This document shows positions 7,925 to 16,211 of a DNA stretch of 64,000 nucleotides, in pieces. A program made the position numbers and the translations under genes. The notes beneath the pieces are model-generated. The model was not told the origin of the DNA, made no database searches, and saw only the letters and a program-made list of their open reading frames with translations. Position 1 is the stretch's first letter, and each line of letters begins with the position of its first letter. The DNA is from CAVQHY01 sp963712465 (GTDB lineage Bacteria > Actinomycetota > Thermoleophilia > Gaiellales > Gaiellaceae). The stretch lies in contig CAVQHY010000011.1 of NCBI GenBank assembly GCA_963712465.1, positions 106,072 to 170,071 on the forward strand, written 5' to 3'.

Positions 7925-9091
7925 GTGAGCACGGTCGCCTTCGACGTCGCCGCGGTTCGCAGACGCTTCTCGGCCCTTGATCGACCGCTCGCCTTCTTCG
8001 ACGGCCCCGGCGGAACGCAGGTGCCCGACTCGGTGATCGACGCGATCTCCTCGTACCTGCGCCGGTCGAACGCGAACATCGGCGGTCCCTACGACACGAG
8101 TCGCCGCACGGACGAGGTGGTCGAGCGAGCGCACGAAGCGGCCGCGCGCTTCCTGGGCTGCTCGGCCGAGGAGTGCGGCTTCGGCGCCAACATGACGACG
8201 CTGAACTTCGCGCTGTCGCGCGCGGTCGGTCGCGACCTCGCTCCAGGGGACGAGATCCTCTGCACGCGGCTCGACCACGACGGCAACGTCGCGCCCTGGC
8301 TCGAGCTCGCGCGCGACCTGGATCTCGTGGTTCGCTTCGCCGACATCCGCGAGGAGGACTGCACCCTCGACCTCGACGACCTCGAGCGGCAGCTCTCCGA
8401 CCGGACGCGCGTGGTGGCGTTCGGCTGGGCCTCGAACGCCGTGGGAACGATCAACGACGTGCGGCGGATCGCGGCGCTCGCGCACGACGCGGGGGCGCTC
8501 GCGTGGGTCGACGCCGTCCACTACGGGCCGCACGGCCCGATCGACGTGGTCGAGGCCGGCGTCGACGTGCTCGTGTGCTCGCCGTACAAGTTCTTCGGGC
8601 CGCACCTCGGGCTGTTCTTCGGTCGGCGCGAGCTGCTCGAGCGCCTGCGCCCCTACAAGGTCCGCCCGGCCGCCGACGATCCCGTCTCGCGCCGGTTCGA
8701 GACGGGCACGCTCCAGCACGAGCTCCTCGCCGGCTGCACCGCGGCGATCGAATACATCGAGTCGATCGGCTGGGACGCGATCGTGGCCTGGGAGCGAGAG
8801 CTCGGCGAACGCTTCCTCCGAGACCTACCCGGATCGTGCCGGCTCTACGGTCCTCCGACGATGGACGGCCGCGTGCCGACCTTCGCGTTCAACGTCGAGG
8901 GCCGCTCGGCGCGGGAGGTAGCGGAGTACCTGGGCGCGCGGGACATCGCCGTGTGGTGGGGCAACTACTACGCCGTCGAGGCGATGACACGGCTGGGGCT
9001 CGAGCCCGGCGGCGCCGTGCGGGCCGGAATCGTCCACTACAACACCGCTGACGAGGTCGACCGGCTCCTCGAGGCGCTTCACTCGCTGTAG
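7925..9091 (+). CDS. Cysteine desulfurase-like protein (class V aminotransferase fold)
   Basis: A 388-residue PLP enzyme of the SufS/CsdA fold. The substrate-side N-terminus (FFDGPGGTQVPDSVIDAI) is followed by GANMTTLNFALSRAVGRDL, the cofactor histidine region WVDAVHYGPHGPIDV, and the PLP lysine in VLVCSPYKFFGPHLGLFFG. The family with this signature (TIGR01976-like) is distinct from the housekeeping IscS/SufS, and no Suf genes are nearby, so a role in Fe-S assembly is not shown. GTG at 7925 is chosen because it gives the conserved N-terminus; the next upstream ATG lies inside the divergent nitroreductase start. The 3' end overlaps the restored end of the monooxygenase gene by 13 bases. Confidence 0.85.
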   Translation: MSTVAFDVAAVRRRFSALDRPLAFFDGPGGTQVPDSVIDAISSYLRRSNANIGGPYDTSRRTDEVVERAHEAAARFLGCSAEECGFGANMTTLNFALSRAVGRDLAPGDEILCTRLDHDGNVAPWLELARDLDLVVRFADIREEDCTLDLDDLERQLSDRTRVVAFGWASNAVGTINDVRRIAALAHDAGALAWVDAVHYGPHGPIDVVEAGVDVLVCSPYKFFGPHLGLFFGRRELLERLRPYKVRPAADDPVSRRFETGTLQHELLAGCTAAIEYIESIGWDAIVAWERELGERFLRDLPGSCRLYGPPTMDGRVPTFAFNVEGRSAREVAEYLGARDIAVWWGNYYAVEAMTRLGLEPGGAVRAGIVHYNTADEVDRLLEALHSL

Positions 9092-10706
9092 ATCCGCCCC
9101 AGGTAGGCGTTCAACGGTTCCGCCGCCGCGGGCGTGGCGCGATAGCCGATGTATCCATCGGGACGGATCAGGTAGGCGCTTGTGCCATCACTCCCGTACG
9201 CCGCTCGAAACTCTCCCGCGGCGTCCCGAACGACCGGAAGGAGGAGGCCATCGTCGTCGACCCGGCGGCCAGGACGGCGTACGTGGCCAGGCGTCCGTGC
9301 GCACGATCGCGCGCTGCGGCCGCGGCGGTCTCGAGGCCCCGAAGCGTTCGAGCGTCGACCTGGTCGTCGATATAGAGCAAGAGCACCGGATCGGCGCCCC
9401 TGAGGAGCTCGAAGAGTCGCAGCGGACCGGCCACCGCGTCGCGCGTCAGGCCGCGCGCGTCGGGCGCCCGCTCGCCGGGTCGGGGCCCTTTCGCGCCGGC
9501 GACGTCCTCGGCCGAGAGCGGGCTCTCCGGGTAGCCGACGAGGAGCTGCGCTTCACGGAGGATCACCGTGGCCGGGTCGTTCTCGTCGGCTCCGATCCCG
9601 GCCCTCGCGTCCCGAACCGTCCGCCCGACCACCTCCTCTCCGATCGGGCGGCGCTCGGCGTCGTAGCTCTCGAGCAGGCCGGGCGCGGCCACACCCTGCA
9701 CCGTGAGCGCGAGCTTCCAGGCCAGGTTGTAGGCGTCCTGGATGCCCGTGTTCATCCCCTGGGCTCCCGTCGGCGGGTGGATGTGCGCCGCGTCTCCGGC
9801 GACGAACACCCGGCCGTCGCCGTAGCGGTCGACGAGCCGATGGCTGATGCGGAAGATCGACGACCAGCGGAGACTCGACGCAATCGTCGGCTGGGGCGAG
9901 AGCCGATCGAGCACGGCCTGAATGTGCTGGAGCGTGGGCGCGGGTCGGTCGGTCGCAAACCCATGCTCGACGCTGTCCGGGCTGCTCGGCGGCGCCGCCA
10001 GCTCGGGTGGCACGAGCATCGACATGCGATAACGGTTGCGCCCGGGCAGCGGAATGCAGACGAGGAGGTCGTCCGTCTCGCCGTCGGTCTGGTGCATCGC
10101 GCGGATCCCGTAACCCCGCGGCATCGACCAGCCGACCTCGACGTCGCCGAGCATGTACTCCTCCGGGAACGCATCGCCCTCGAACGTGAGCCCGAGCCCC
10201 TTGCGAACGACGCTATGCGCGCCGTCGCAGCCCACGAGGTAGCCGGCGCGAACCGACTCTTCGCCGCGAGGGCCGCCGAGAACCGCGCCGACGCCGTCGG
10301 CGTCCTGCGTGAACGACTGCAGCGCGACGCCCCGCTCGACGGCGACACCGAGTGTCGAAAGATGCTCGCGCAGGAGGCGCTCGGTCTCGTACTGGGGGAG
10401 GGCGGCGAATGCGTACGGAATCTCGGGTGGTAGCTCGAGGGTCATGCGCATGACCTCTAGCTCGTTCACGTAGACGATCTGACCGTGGAGCTCGATCGCG
10501 GAGTCGAGTGCCTGGCGCAGGAGGCCCATGTCCTCCCAGATCTCCAGAGTCCGGGGCTGGATCCCGACCGCCTTGGCGTACTGCGGCGGCTCGTCCAGCG
10601 CATCGACGATGCGGCAGTCGACGCCGCGCCGTCTCAGCTCGCAGGCGACCGTCAGGCCGACGGGCCCCGCGCCGGCGACGAGGACGTCTACCTCGGACCG
10701 CTTCAC
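9079..10706 (-). CDS. FAD-dependent aromatic-ring monooxygenase (one-base frameshift near the 3' end)
   Basis: An approximately 540-residue class A flavoprotein hydroxylase. The FAD-binding fingerprint VLVAGAGPVGLTVACELRRR opens the protein, the DG-type motif GCDGAHSVVRKGLGL is near 165, and the second FAD motif RVFVAGDAAHIHPPTGAQGM near 285. Such enzymes use NAD(P)H and O2 to hydroxylate phenolic rings (TfdB, PheA, MhpA types). As sequenced, the frame ends early at 9168, but dropping to another frame around 9262 gives a conserved-looking end, PDGYIGYRATPAAAEPLNAY, with a stop at 9079. One missing G in a GGG run (9258-9265) explains this. I regard it as a sequencing or assembly indel rather than gene death, since the tail is well preserved. 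Confidence 0.82.
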
Positions 10707-10772
10707 CGGGGCGGCAGCCTACTCCATGGTGCGACAACGGCGGGGCGGACGCAGCCGGGTAGCATGGGCATC

Positions 10773-12047
10773 ATGAGCGTCTTCGAGAAGATTGTCCTCC
10801 CGAACGGTCTCCGCATCCTTACGGCGCCGATGCCGCAGGCGAAGTCCGTGGCGTGCTTTCTGATGATGGCGACCGGCTCGCGCTACGAGACACGCGAGAC
10901 GAGCGGCATCGCGCACTTCGCCGAGCACATGTTCTTCAAGGGCACCGAGCGTCGGCCGACCGCGCGCGACATCGCAGGCGAGATCGACTCGATCGGCGGC
11001 GAGTTCAACGCGTTCACCGGCAAGGAGTACACCGGCTACTACGTCAAGTGCGCCGCGGAGCACCGCGACACGGCGCTGGACGTCCTCGTCGACATGATCC
11101 GCCACTCGAAGTTCGACCCGGAAGAGATCGAGCGAGAGAAGGGCGTGATCGTCGAGGAGATGAACATGTACTTCGACACCCCGCGCGACTACGTCGACGG
11201 CGTGTACGACCAGCTCCTCTACGGCGACCAGCCGCTTGGCTGGGACATCATCGGCACGAAGGAGACCGTTCGCGCAGCCACGCGCGAGACGTTCCTCGGC
11301 TACCTCGACACCTGGTATCGCGCCCCGCGAATCGTCGCCGGGATCGGCGGCGCGGTCGGCGACGACGCCGTCGAGCACATCGGCTCGCTGCTCGGGGACG
11401 TGCCGAACGGGGCGGCCGGATCCCCCGCTCCCGTGGACGTGGAGCAGACCGGCGCAGCCGTGAAGCTGCACACGAAGCAGTCCGACCAGGCACACCTGCG
11501 ACTCGGCGTGCACAGCTTTCCGATCGACCATCCCGACCGGTACGCGCTCGGGCTGCTCGCGACGGTCCTCGGCGGCGGCATGTCGTCGCGCCTGTTCACG
11601 GAGGTCCGCGAGCGCCGCGGCCTCGCGTACTACATCTACGGCTACAACCAGGGGTACACGGACACGGGCACGCTGTTTGCGCAGGGCGGCGTCGACATCA
11701 AGCGGATCGACGAAGCCGTCCAGACGATCGTCTCCGAGTTCGGCCGAATCGCCCGCGAGCCGATCTCCGCCGAGGAGCTCGAGAAGGCGCGAAACTTCGC
11801 CAAGGGCCGACTCGTGCTCTCGCTCGAAGATCCGAAGGGAACGATCATGTTCGGGCTGCGCGGCGAGGTGCTGGAGAGCCGTGTCCGCGAGCTCGACGAG
11901 GTGCTCGCCGGCTTCGACGCCGTCACGCTCGACGACATCCAGCGCGTCGCGCAGGACGTGATCCGCGACGATCGGCTCAACCTCGCGCTGATCGGCCCGT
12001 TCGACGAGCCAGACCGGTTCGAGAAGCTCCTCTCGCTAGCGGCGTAG
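10773..12047 (+). CDS. M16-family zinc metallopeptidase (pitrilysin/processing peptidase type)
   Basis: A 424-residue single M16 unit, as in the bacterial YmxG/PqqL-like and mitochondrial processing-peptidase beta group. The inverted zinc motif HxxEH is at His48-Glu51-His52 (GIAHFAEHMFFKGTE), and the third ligand glutamate is in REKGVIVEEMNMYFDTPRDY. The C-terminal half carries the R/Y substrate-binding segment ERRGLAYYIYGYNQGY. It would cleave small or unfolded peptides in the cytoplasm. ATG at 10773 is preferred; another ATG in frame at 10764 adds three residues. In many Gram-positive bacteria this gene sits near pnp, but here the neighbours are unrelated. All catalytic residues are present. 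Confidence 0.92.
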   Translation: MSVFEKIVLPNGLRILTAPMPQAKSVACFLMMATGSRYETRETSGIAHFAEHMFFKGTERRPTARDIAGEIDSIGGEFNAFTGKEYTGYYVKCAAEHRDTALDVLVDMIRHSKFDPEEIEREKGVIVEEMNMYFDTPRDYVDGVYDQLLYGDQPLGWDIIGTKETVRAATRETFLGYLDTWYRAPRIVAGIGGAVGDDAVEHIGSLLGDVPNGAAGSPAPVDVEQTGAAVKLHTKQSDQAHLRLGVHSFPIDHPDRYALGLLATVLGGGMSSRLFTEVRERRGLAYYIYGYNQGYTDTGTLFAQGGVDIKRIDEAVQTIVSEFGRIAREPISAEELEKARNFAKGRLVLSLEDPKGTIMFGLRGEVLESRVRELDEVLAGFDAVTLDDIQRVAQDVIRDDRLNLALIGPFDEPDRFEKLLSLAA

Positions 12048-12055
12048 AGCGGAGC

Positions 12056-13162
12056 CTACGGCGCAAGGTCGTAGGGAAAGTCGGTTAGGACCTTGCAGCC
12101 GTCGTCGGTGACGAGGACGAGGTCCTCGAGGCGGCAGCCGCCGAAGGACGGCCGGTAGAGGCCCGGCTCGATCGCGATCACGTCGCCGGGGACGAGCGGC
12201 TCGACGCCGATGCGGTGAAGGTACGGGGTCTCGTGCACCTCGAGGCCGACTCCGTGGCCGAGCGAGTGGTTGAAGCCCTCGTCGAGCGGCTCGCCCGGCT
12301 GCTTCGTCAGCTGCGTCGGATAGCCCGAGGCCTCGAAGACGTCGCAGGCGAGCCGGTGGAGCTCCGCGCCCGTCACTCCGGGTCGCACGGACTCGACGGA
12401 TCGCTCGAGTGCCTCCCGCGCCAGGCGGTGGTACTCCACGAGCTCCGCAGGGGGCTCGCCGACGCAGAAGGTCCGCGTCATGTCGGCGAAGCAGCCGGAG
12501 GCGGCGTCGCGCGGGAAGAGGTCGACGACGACGGGCTCGCCCTCGGCGATCGGGCCGTGGCCCTCCTCGTGCCCGATCGCGCTCTGCGCGCCGTGGGCAA
12601 CGATCGGCACCTCCTCGGCCAGAACGCGCTCCGCGGCGAACACGTCGAGCACACGGCCCTGGAGATGCTCGCACGTGATGCCCGGGCCGCCACGAAGGCC
12701 TTCGCGCACAGCGTCCATCGCCCGCTCGGCGGCGCGTTGAGCCCGGCAGATGCCCTCGAGCTCGACGGGCGATTTCGAGCGCCGGCGATCGCGGAAGAGC
12801 TCCGGCTCCGGCCTGACCTCGACGGCGCCCGCACGGAGGTGCTCGGCGACGGCGAGCGGGAACCCAAACGGCACGACAGCGACGCTGAGTCCGATGGCCC
12901 GGCAGGCGCGGAGCGACAGTTCCTGCAGCAGTTCGTCCCACTCGAGCCGGGCTTCGATCAGCTCGTCGATCCCGAGGGCTTCGAACGGTTGGACGGCGAG
13001 GCCGTCGAGGTGCTCGAGCCGGGGCAGCTCGAGCGAGCTCACGAATGCGTGCCGTGCACCGTCCTTCTCGACGTAGACGAACGGGTCGCCGATCGCGACG
13101 GGAATCTCGTGGCGAAGCTCCGGTGAGCGAATCGTGTCCGCGACGATGAGGACGTCGGGCAT
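12056..13162 (-). CDS. M24-family Xaa-Pro aminopeptidase (PepQ/PepP-like)
   Basis: A 368-residue protein with an N-terminal creatinase-like domain and a C-terminal pita-bread domain. The five metal ligands can be seen in order: Asp in VVVDLFPRD, Asp in CFADMTRTFCVG, His in FNHSLGHGVGLEVHE, Glu in VIAIEPGLYRP, and Glu in GGCRLEDLVLV. The family removes N-terminal residues next to proline, or cleaves Xaa-Pro dipeptides. It converges on the M16 peptidase gene with an 8-base gap and diverges from the amidohydrolase. The domain sizes match the family, so it appears complete. Confidence 0.92.
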   Translation of the reverse strand: MPDVLIVADTIRSPELRHEIPVAIGDPFVYVEKDGARHAFVSSLELPRLEHLDGLAVQPFEALGIDELIEARLEWDELLQELSLRACRAIGLSVAVVPFGFPLAVAEHLRAGAVEVRPEPELFRDRRRSKSPVELEGICRAQRAAERAMDAVREGLRGGPGITCEHLQGRVLDVFAAERVLAEEVPIVAHGAQSAIGHEEGHGPIAEGEPVVVDLFPRDAASGCFADMTRTFCVGEPPAELVEYHRLAREALERSVESVRPGVTGAELHRLACDVFEASGYPTQLTKQPGEPLDEGFNHSLGHGVGLEVHETPYLHRIGVEPLVPGDVIAIEPGLYRPSFGGCRLEDLVLVTDDGCKVLTDFPYDLAP

Positions 13163-13203
13163 CGCGCCAGCCTAGCGGCAGCGCTCGGGTAGATTCCGAC
13201 GAG

Positions 13204-14355
13204 GTGAAGGACGTCCTCGAGCGCGCACAGGATCTGGTCGACCTCTACGACCGCGAGCTCGCTGACCTCGTGCCGCCCGGAGCCGAGCTCTTCGACGCCC
13301 ACGTCCATGTCGGCCGCGACATCGACGGGTTCGTCGCGCCGCTCGACGAGCTGACGGCGTTCCTCGGCCGGTACGGGGTCACCGGAGCGTTTGCGTTCTG
13401 CCTCGACGAGCCCGACCGCCACCCTGCGTTCCGCGCGGCCAACGACCGGACGCTCGAGGCAGCCGAACGGGCAGGCGGACTGCTCGTCCCGTTCGTCCGG
13501 CTCGACCTCGCGGAGTCGCCACTTGAGGAGGCGATCCGGTGCCTCGACCGCGGCGCGCGCGGGATCAAGCTCCACCCCCGCTCCCAGGCGTTCCAGCTCG
13601 ACGACGGGCGGCTCGTGCCGGTGTTCGAGCTGGCCGCCGCCCAGCGCGTCCCGATCCTGATCCACGGTGGACGCGGCCTGCCGCCGATCGCCCACCACCT
13701 GCGGCAGCTCGTCGATGCGAATCCCGGGACGACGCTGATCGTCGCGCACGGGGGCATCGCCGACCTCGCGGCGCTCTCGCAGGAGTTCGCCGGGCACCCC
13801 GGGGTCTTCTTCGACACGTCGATGTGGAGCGCCGTCGACCTGCTCGACGTCTTCTCACGAATCCCTCCCGAGCAGGTGCTGTACGCCTCCGACTACCCGT
13901 ACGGCCTGCAGCCGGACGCGCTAACCCTGTGCGTTCGCACTGCGCTCCTCGCGGGCCTGTCCGAGGAGCAGGTCCGCAACGTGCTCGGCCGCCAGGCCCG
14001 ACGCATTGCCGCGGGTGAGGAACCCGTGCCGCCGTCGGTGCCGCTCGGGCCCGGGACGCTCGGCCAGCCGCTCGCGCTGATCCGGATCCACAACTATCTG
14101 ACGATGGCGACGCCGCTTCTCTGGACGCGGCAGCCGGACACGGTCGGCGTCCTTGGGCTCGCTCTCAACGCCTGCGCCGAGAGCGACGGACATGTGGAAG
14201 CGTGCGAGCGGATCGCCGCGCTCGTCGCCTGCGCGAGCGACCTCTGGCGCCTGCTGCCCGAGTTCGGCGACGAGGCAGAGCAGACGCGCCACAGGCGAGC
14301 CACGTTTCGGCTCGTGCACCTCGCCCACATCCTCGCCGTCACCACGATCGACTGA
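13204..14355 (+). CDS. Amidohydrolase-superfamily metal-dependent hydrolase with helical C-terminal extension
   Basis: A 383-residue protein starting with GTG. Residues about 20-285 form a TIM-barrel of the amidohydrolase 2 type: LFDAHVHVGRDIDG (HxH metal site), GIKLHPRSQAF, ILIHGGRGLPPIAHH, TLIVAHGGIADLAAL, and LYASDYPYGLQP with the catalytic Asp. The last ~90 residues are helical with many Ala and Leu and have no domain I recognise. This group includes decarboxylases and lactonases acting on aromatic or sugar acids; the substrate here is unknown. The gene stands alone between divergent pepQ-like and co-directional nucleotidyltransferase genes. Confidence 0.82.
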   Translation: MKDVLERAQDLVDLYDRELADLVPPGAELFDAHVHVGRDIDGFVAPLDELTAFLGRYGVTGAFAFCLDEPDRHPAFRAANDRTLEAAERAGGLLVPFVRLDLAESPLEEAIRCLDRGARGIKLHPRSQAFQLDDGRLVPVFELAAAQRVPILIHGGRGLPPIAHHLRQLVDANPGTTLIVAHGGIADLAALSQEFAGHPGVFFDTSMWSAVDLLDVFSRIPPEQVLYASDYPYGLQPDALTLCVRTALLAGLSEEQVRNVLGRQARRIAAGEEPVPPSVPLGPGTLGQPLALIRIHNYLTMATPLLWTRQPDTVGVLGLALNACAESDGHVEACERIAALVACASDLWRLLPEFGDEAEQTRHRRATFRLVHLAHILAVTTID

Positions 14356-14391
14356 ACGACTCCACCGATCTGCCGCACACGGCCTGGTGAC

Positions 14392-14424
14392 CCACCCGGG
14401 TGGGACCTTAGCGCGCATGCGCGC
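14392..14424. repeat. Two adjacent perfect palindromes
   Basis: CCCACCCGGGTGGG (about 14392-14405) and GCGCGCATGCGCGC (14411-14424) lie between the amidohydrolase stop and the nucleotidyltransferase. The second contains the upstream-most ATG of the next gene at its exact centre. They could be operators or a terminator-like hairpin. No T-run follows. Confidence 0.5.
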
Positions 14425-15001
14425 GACGATGGGTCACGATTCACGCGACATGTGTGCCGAGACTGCGCCTGCGGGACGCGTCGGGGTCATCGTGCTCGCG
14501 GCAGGAGCGGCGACGCGCTTCGGCGCGCCGAAGCAGCGGATCCTGCTGCCCCACGTGCTCGCGCGCGTCGCCGAGGCCGCTGTCGGCGAGATCGTCGTGG
14601 TCGAGGGCGCGTACCCGCTCGGCACGGTGACAGGCGCCCGGGTCGTCCGCGCATCCGAATGGGACCGTGGCCCCGGTGCCTCTCTGCGCGCCGGACTGAG
14701 CGCACTGAGCGTCGGCATGCAGGCCGCCGTCGTCCTGCTGGCAGACGGCCCGCGCATCTCCCCAGGGGCCATTGACCGCGTTCTCATGTTTTGGCGGGAG
14801 TCGCCGGGAGTGACGTTCGCGGCGAGCTACGGAGGCGTGCGGGGCCATCCGGTCGTGCTCGGCCGAAGCAGCTGGGCCACCGTCCCCGACCGGGGACTTC
14901 GCGACCTGCCGGCCCAACTCGTCCCCTGTGACGACCTCGGGTCCCCCGAAGACGTCGACACGCCCGCGGATCTCGAACGCCTTGGATTGGGCGAGGAATA
15001 G
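14417..15001 (+). CDS. MobA-like nucleotidyltransferase (MocA/CoxI type)
   Basis: About 194 residues from the ATG at 14417; in-frame ATGs at 14429 and 14450 are also possible and the last may be the true start, because the first lies inside a palindrome. The glycosyltransferase-A fold signature VGVIVLAAGAATRFGAPKQ binds the nucleotide, and VVLLADGPRISPGAIDRVL contains the metal-binding Asp. GVRGHPVVLGRSSW and DDLGSPEDVDTPADLERLG match the rest of the family. Relatives transfer CMP or GMP onto molybdopterin or act on similar small molecules. No molybdoenzyme genes lie beside it in the actinobacterial part, so the exact substrate is open. Shorter than FMN/CDP-ME type enzymes. Confidence 0.8.
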   Translation: MRATMGHDSRDMCAETAPAGRVGVIVLAAGAATRFGAPKQRILLPHVLARVAEAAVGEIVVVEGAYPLGTVTGARVVRASEWDRGPGASLRAGLSALSVGMQAAVVLLADGPRISPGAIDRVLMFWRESPGVTFAASYGGVRGHPVVLGRSSWATVPDRGLRDLPAQLVPCDDLGSPEDVDTPADLERLGLGEE

Positions 15002-15028
15002 CGCGGCCAATCCCGTACTAGACGGGAC

Positions 15029-15487
15029 GTGAACGCCGTCGCCGAGACCCCCAAGGCCGCGCGGCCCGGACGTGGCCTGCTCGCGATCGCGATCGCCGCT
15101 CTCGTCCTGTCGATTGCCGCGATCGCAGCGATCGTTCTCTTCTTTCTGTCGGACAGCGCCCGCGACTCGACCTTCGATCGTCTCGACGCTGCGTCGCCGG
15201 CCGACGTGAGCGCCGCCGAGACGGCCGCCGTCGCCGCGTCCGCCCGGGCGGACGAGGCGTTGCGCCGGGCCGGGCAGGGACCGACGGCCGCAGACGTCGA
15301 CAAGCTGCGGGCCGACGTTTCCAACTTCGCGCTCGAGCTCGCGTCGCTCCGAACGGCCCTCAGCGACACGAGGGCTCAGCTGGCAGCGCAATGCGACTGG
15401 GCGCGTCTTCAGGAGACCAACGCAGCTGGCACGTCGCTCGCGAACGTCTTCGACGACTTCGTGCAGACCGTGTGCCCGAGCGGCTGA
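15029..15487 (+). CDS. Small membrane-anchored protein of unknown function
   Basis: A 152-residue protein from GTG. One membrane helix (about residues 17-43, GLLAIAIAALVLSIAAIAAI) is followed by a long Ala/Glu/Asp/Arg-rich stretch with heptad-like spacing that is probably a coiled coil outside the membrane, and a C-terminus with two cysteines (QCDWARLQETN and the terminal VCPSG). I do not recognise a family. It is followed 13 bases later by the HTH-LytR_C protein on the same strand, so the two could act together at the cell envelope. Function is unknown. Confidence 0.7.
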   Translation: MNAVAETPKAARPGRGLLAIAIAALVLSIAAIAAIVLFFLSDSARDSTFDRLDAASPADVSAAETAAVAASARADEALRRAGQGPTAADVDKLRADVSNFALELASLRTALSDTRAQLAAQCDWARLQETNAAGTSLANVFDDFVQTVCPSG

Positions 15488-15500
15488 CCCCGGGAGAGCC

Positions 15501-16211
15501 GTGACGCAGGTCGAGGTACCCGCACCGCCGCCCGACCTCGGATCGACCACGGAACCGTCGGCGCTTGCGTCGGCTCGGCTCCGCCGCAGGATCACGATCG
15601 AGCAGGCGGCGGCACAGGCCGGTCTGACCGTCGACGAGGTGCGGTCGCTCGAGGAGAACCGCGTGTGGCGGTTCCCGTCGACAGGCGACGCGATCGCTGT
15701 GGCGATCGTGTACGCGACGTCCCTCGGGGTCTCGGCGCGCGAGGCGCGGAGGCTCGCACGGCTCCCCGTCGGGCGGCGCCTGATCGAGGCCTGGTCGCTT
15801 CGCCGTTGGCTCGCCGTTCTCGCATTTGCCGCCGCCTGCCTTGCCATCCTCTGGTTCGTCCTCGGCGAGCTGCGTTCACAGCAGCCACAGACGGTTGTCG
15901 TCGCGTCGTCGCCGGCCTCCGAGCCCGCGGCGCCGCTGCCTCAGCGGTGGCAGATCCAGGTCGATGTCTACAACGGCACGAGAGAAGGCGGAGCAGCTAC
16001 GAGGCTGGCCGACCAGGTAGCCGGTCTCGCCTACAAGGTCGGCGCCGTTGGCAACGCGCGCCGACGGGACTACGAGGAGACGCGCGTCTACTTCCCGCCT
16101 GGCGGCAGGCCGATCGCCGAGCGCCTCGCGCGAGAGCTCGGTGTCAAGACCGCAGCGCTTCCCGACGGGGACGACCCGCGCAGGCTCGTCGTCATCGTCG
16201 GTACGCGCTGA
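15501..16211 (+). CDS. HTH-transmembrane-LytR_C domain protein
   Basis: A 236-residue protein with an unusual order of domains. Residues about 22-85 are a RodZ/HTH_25-like helix-turn-helix (LRRRITIEQAAAQAGLTVDE, then VRSLEENRVWRFPSTGDAIA). One membrane helix follows at about 103-122 (WLAVLAFAAACLAILWFVLG). The outer C-terminal part (WQIQVDVYNGTREGGAATRL, then ADQVAGLAYKVGAVGNA) matches the LytR C-terminal domain found in cell-wall polymer ligases and stand-alone proteins. RodZ itself also has a cytoplasmic HTH, one membrane helix and an outer domain, so a cytoskeleton or wall-assembly role is plausible but unproven. The last 20 bases overlap the convergent histidine kinase gene. Confidence 0.78.
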   Translation: MTQVEVPAPPPDLGSTTEPSALASARLRRRITIEQAAAQAGLTVDEVRSLEENRVWRFPSTGDAIAVAIVYATSLGVSAREARRLARLPVGRRLIEAWSLRRWLAVLAFAAACLAILWFVLGELRSQQPQTVVVASSPASEPAAPLPQRWQIQVDVYNGTREGGAATRLADQVAGLAYKVGAVGNARRRDYEETRVYFPPGGRPIAERLARELGVKTAALPDGDDPRRLVVIVGTR

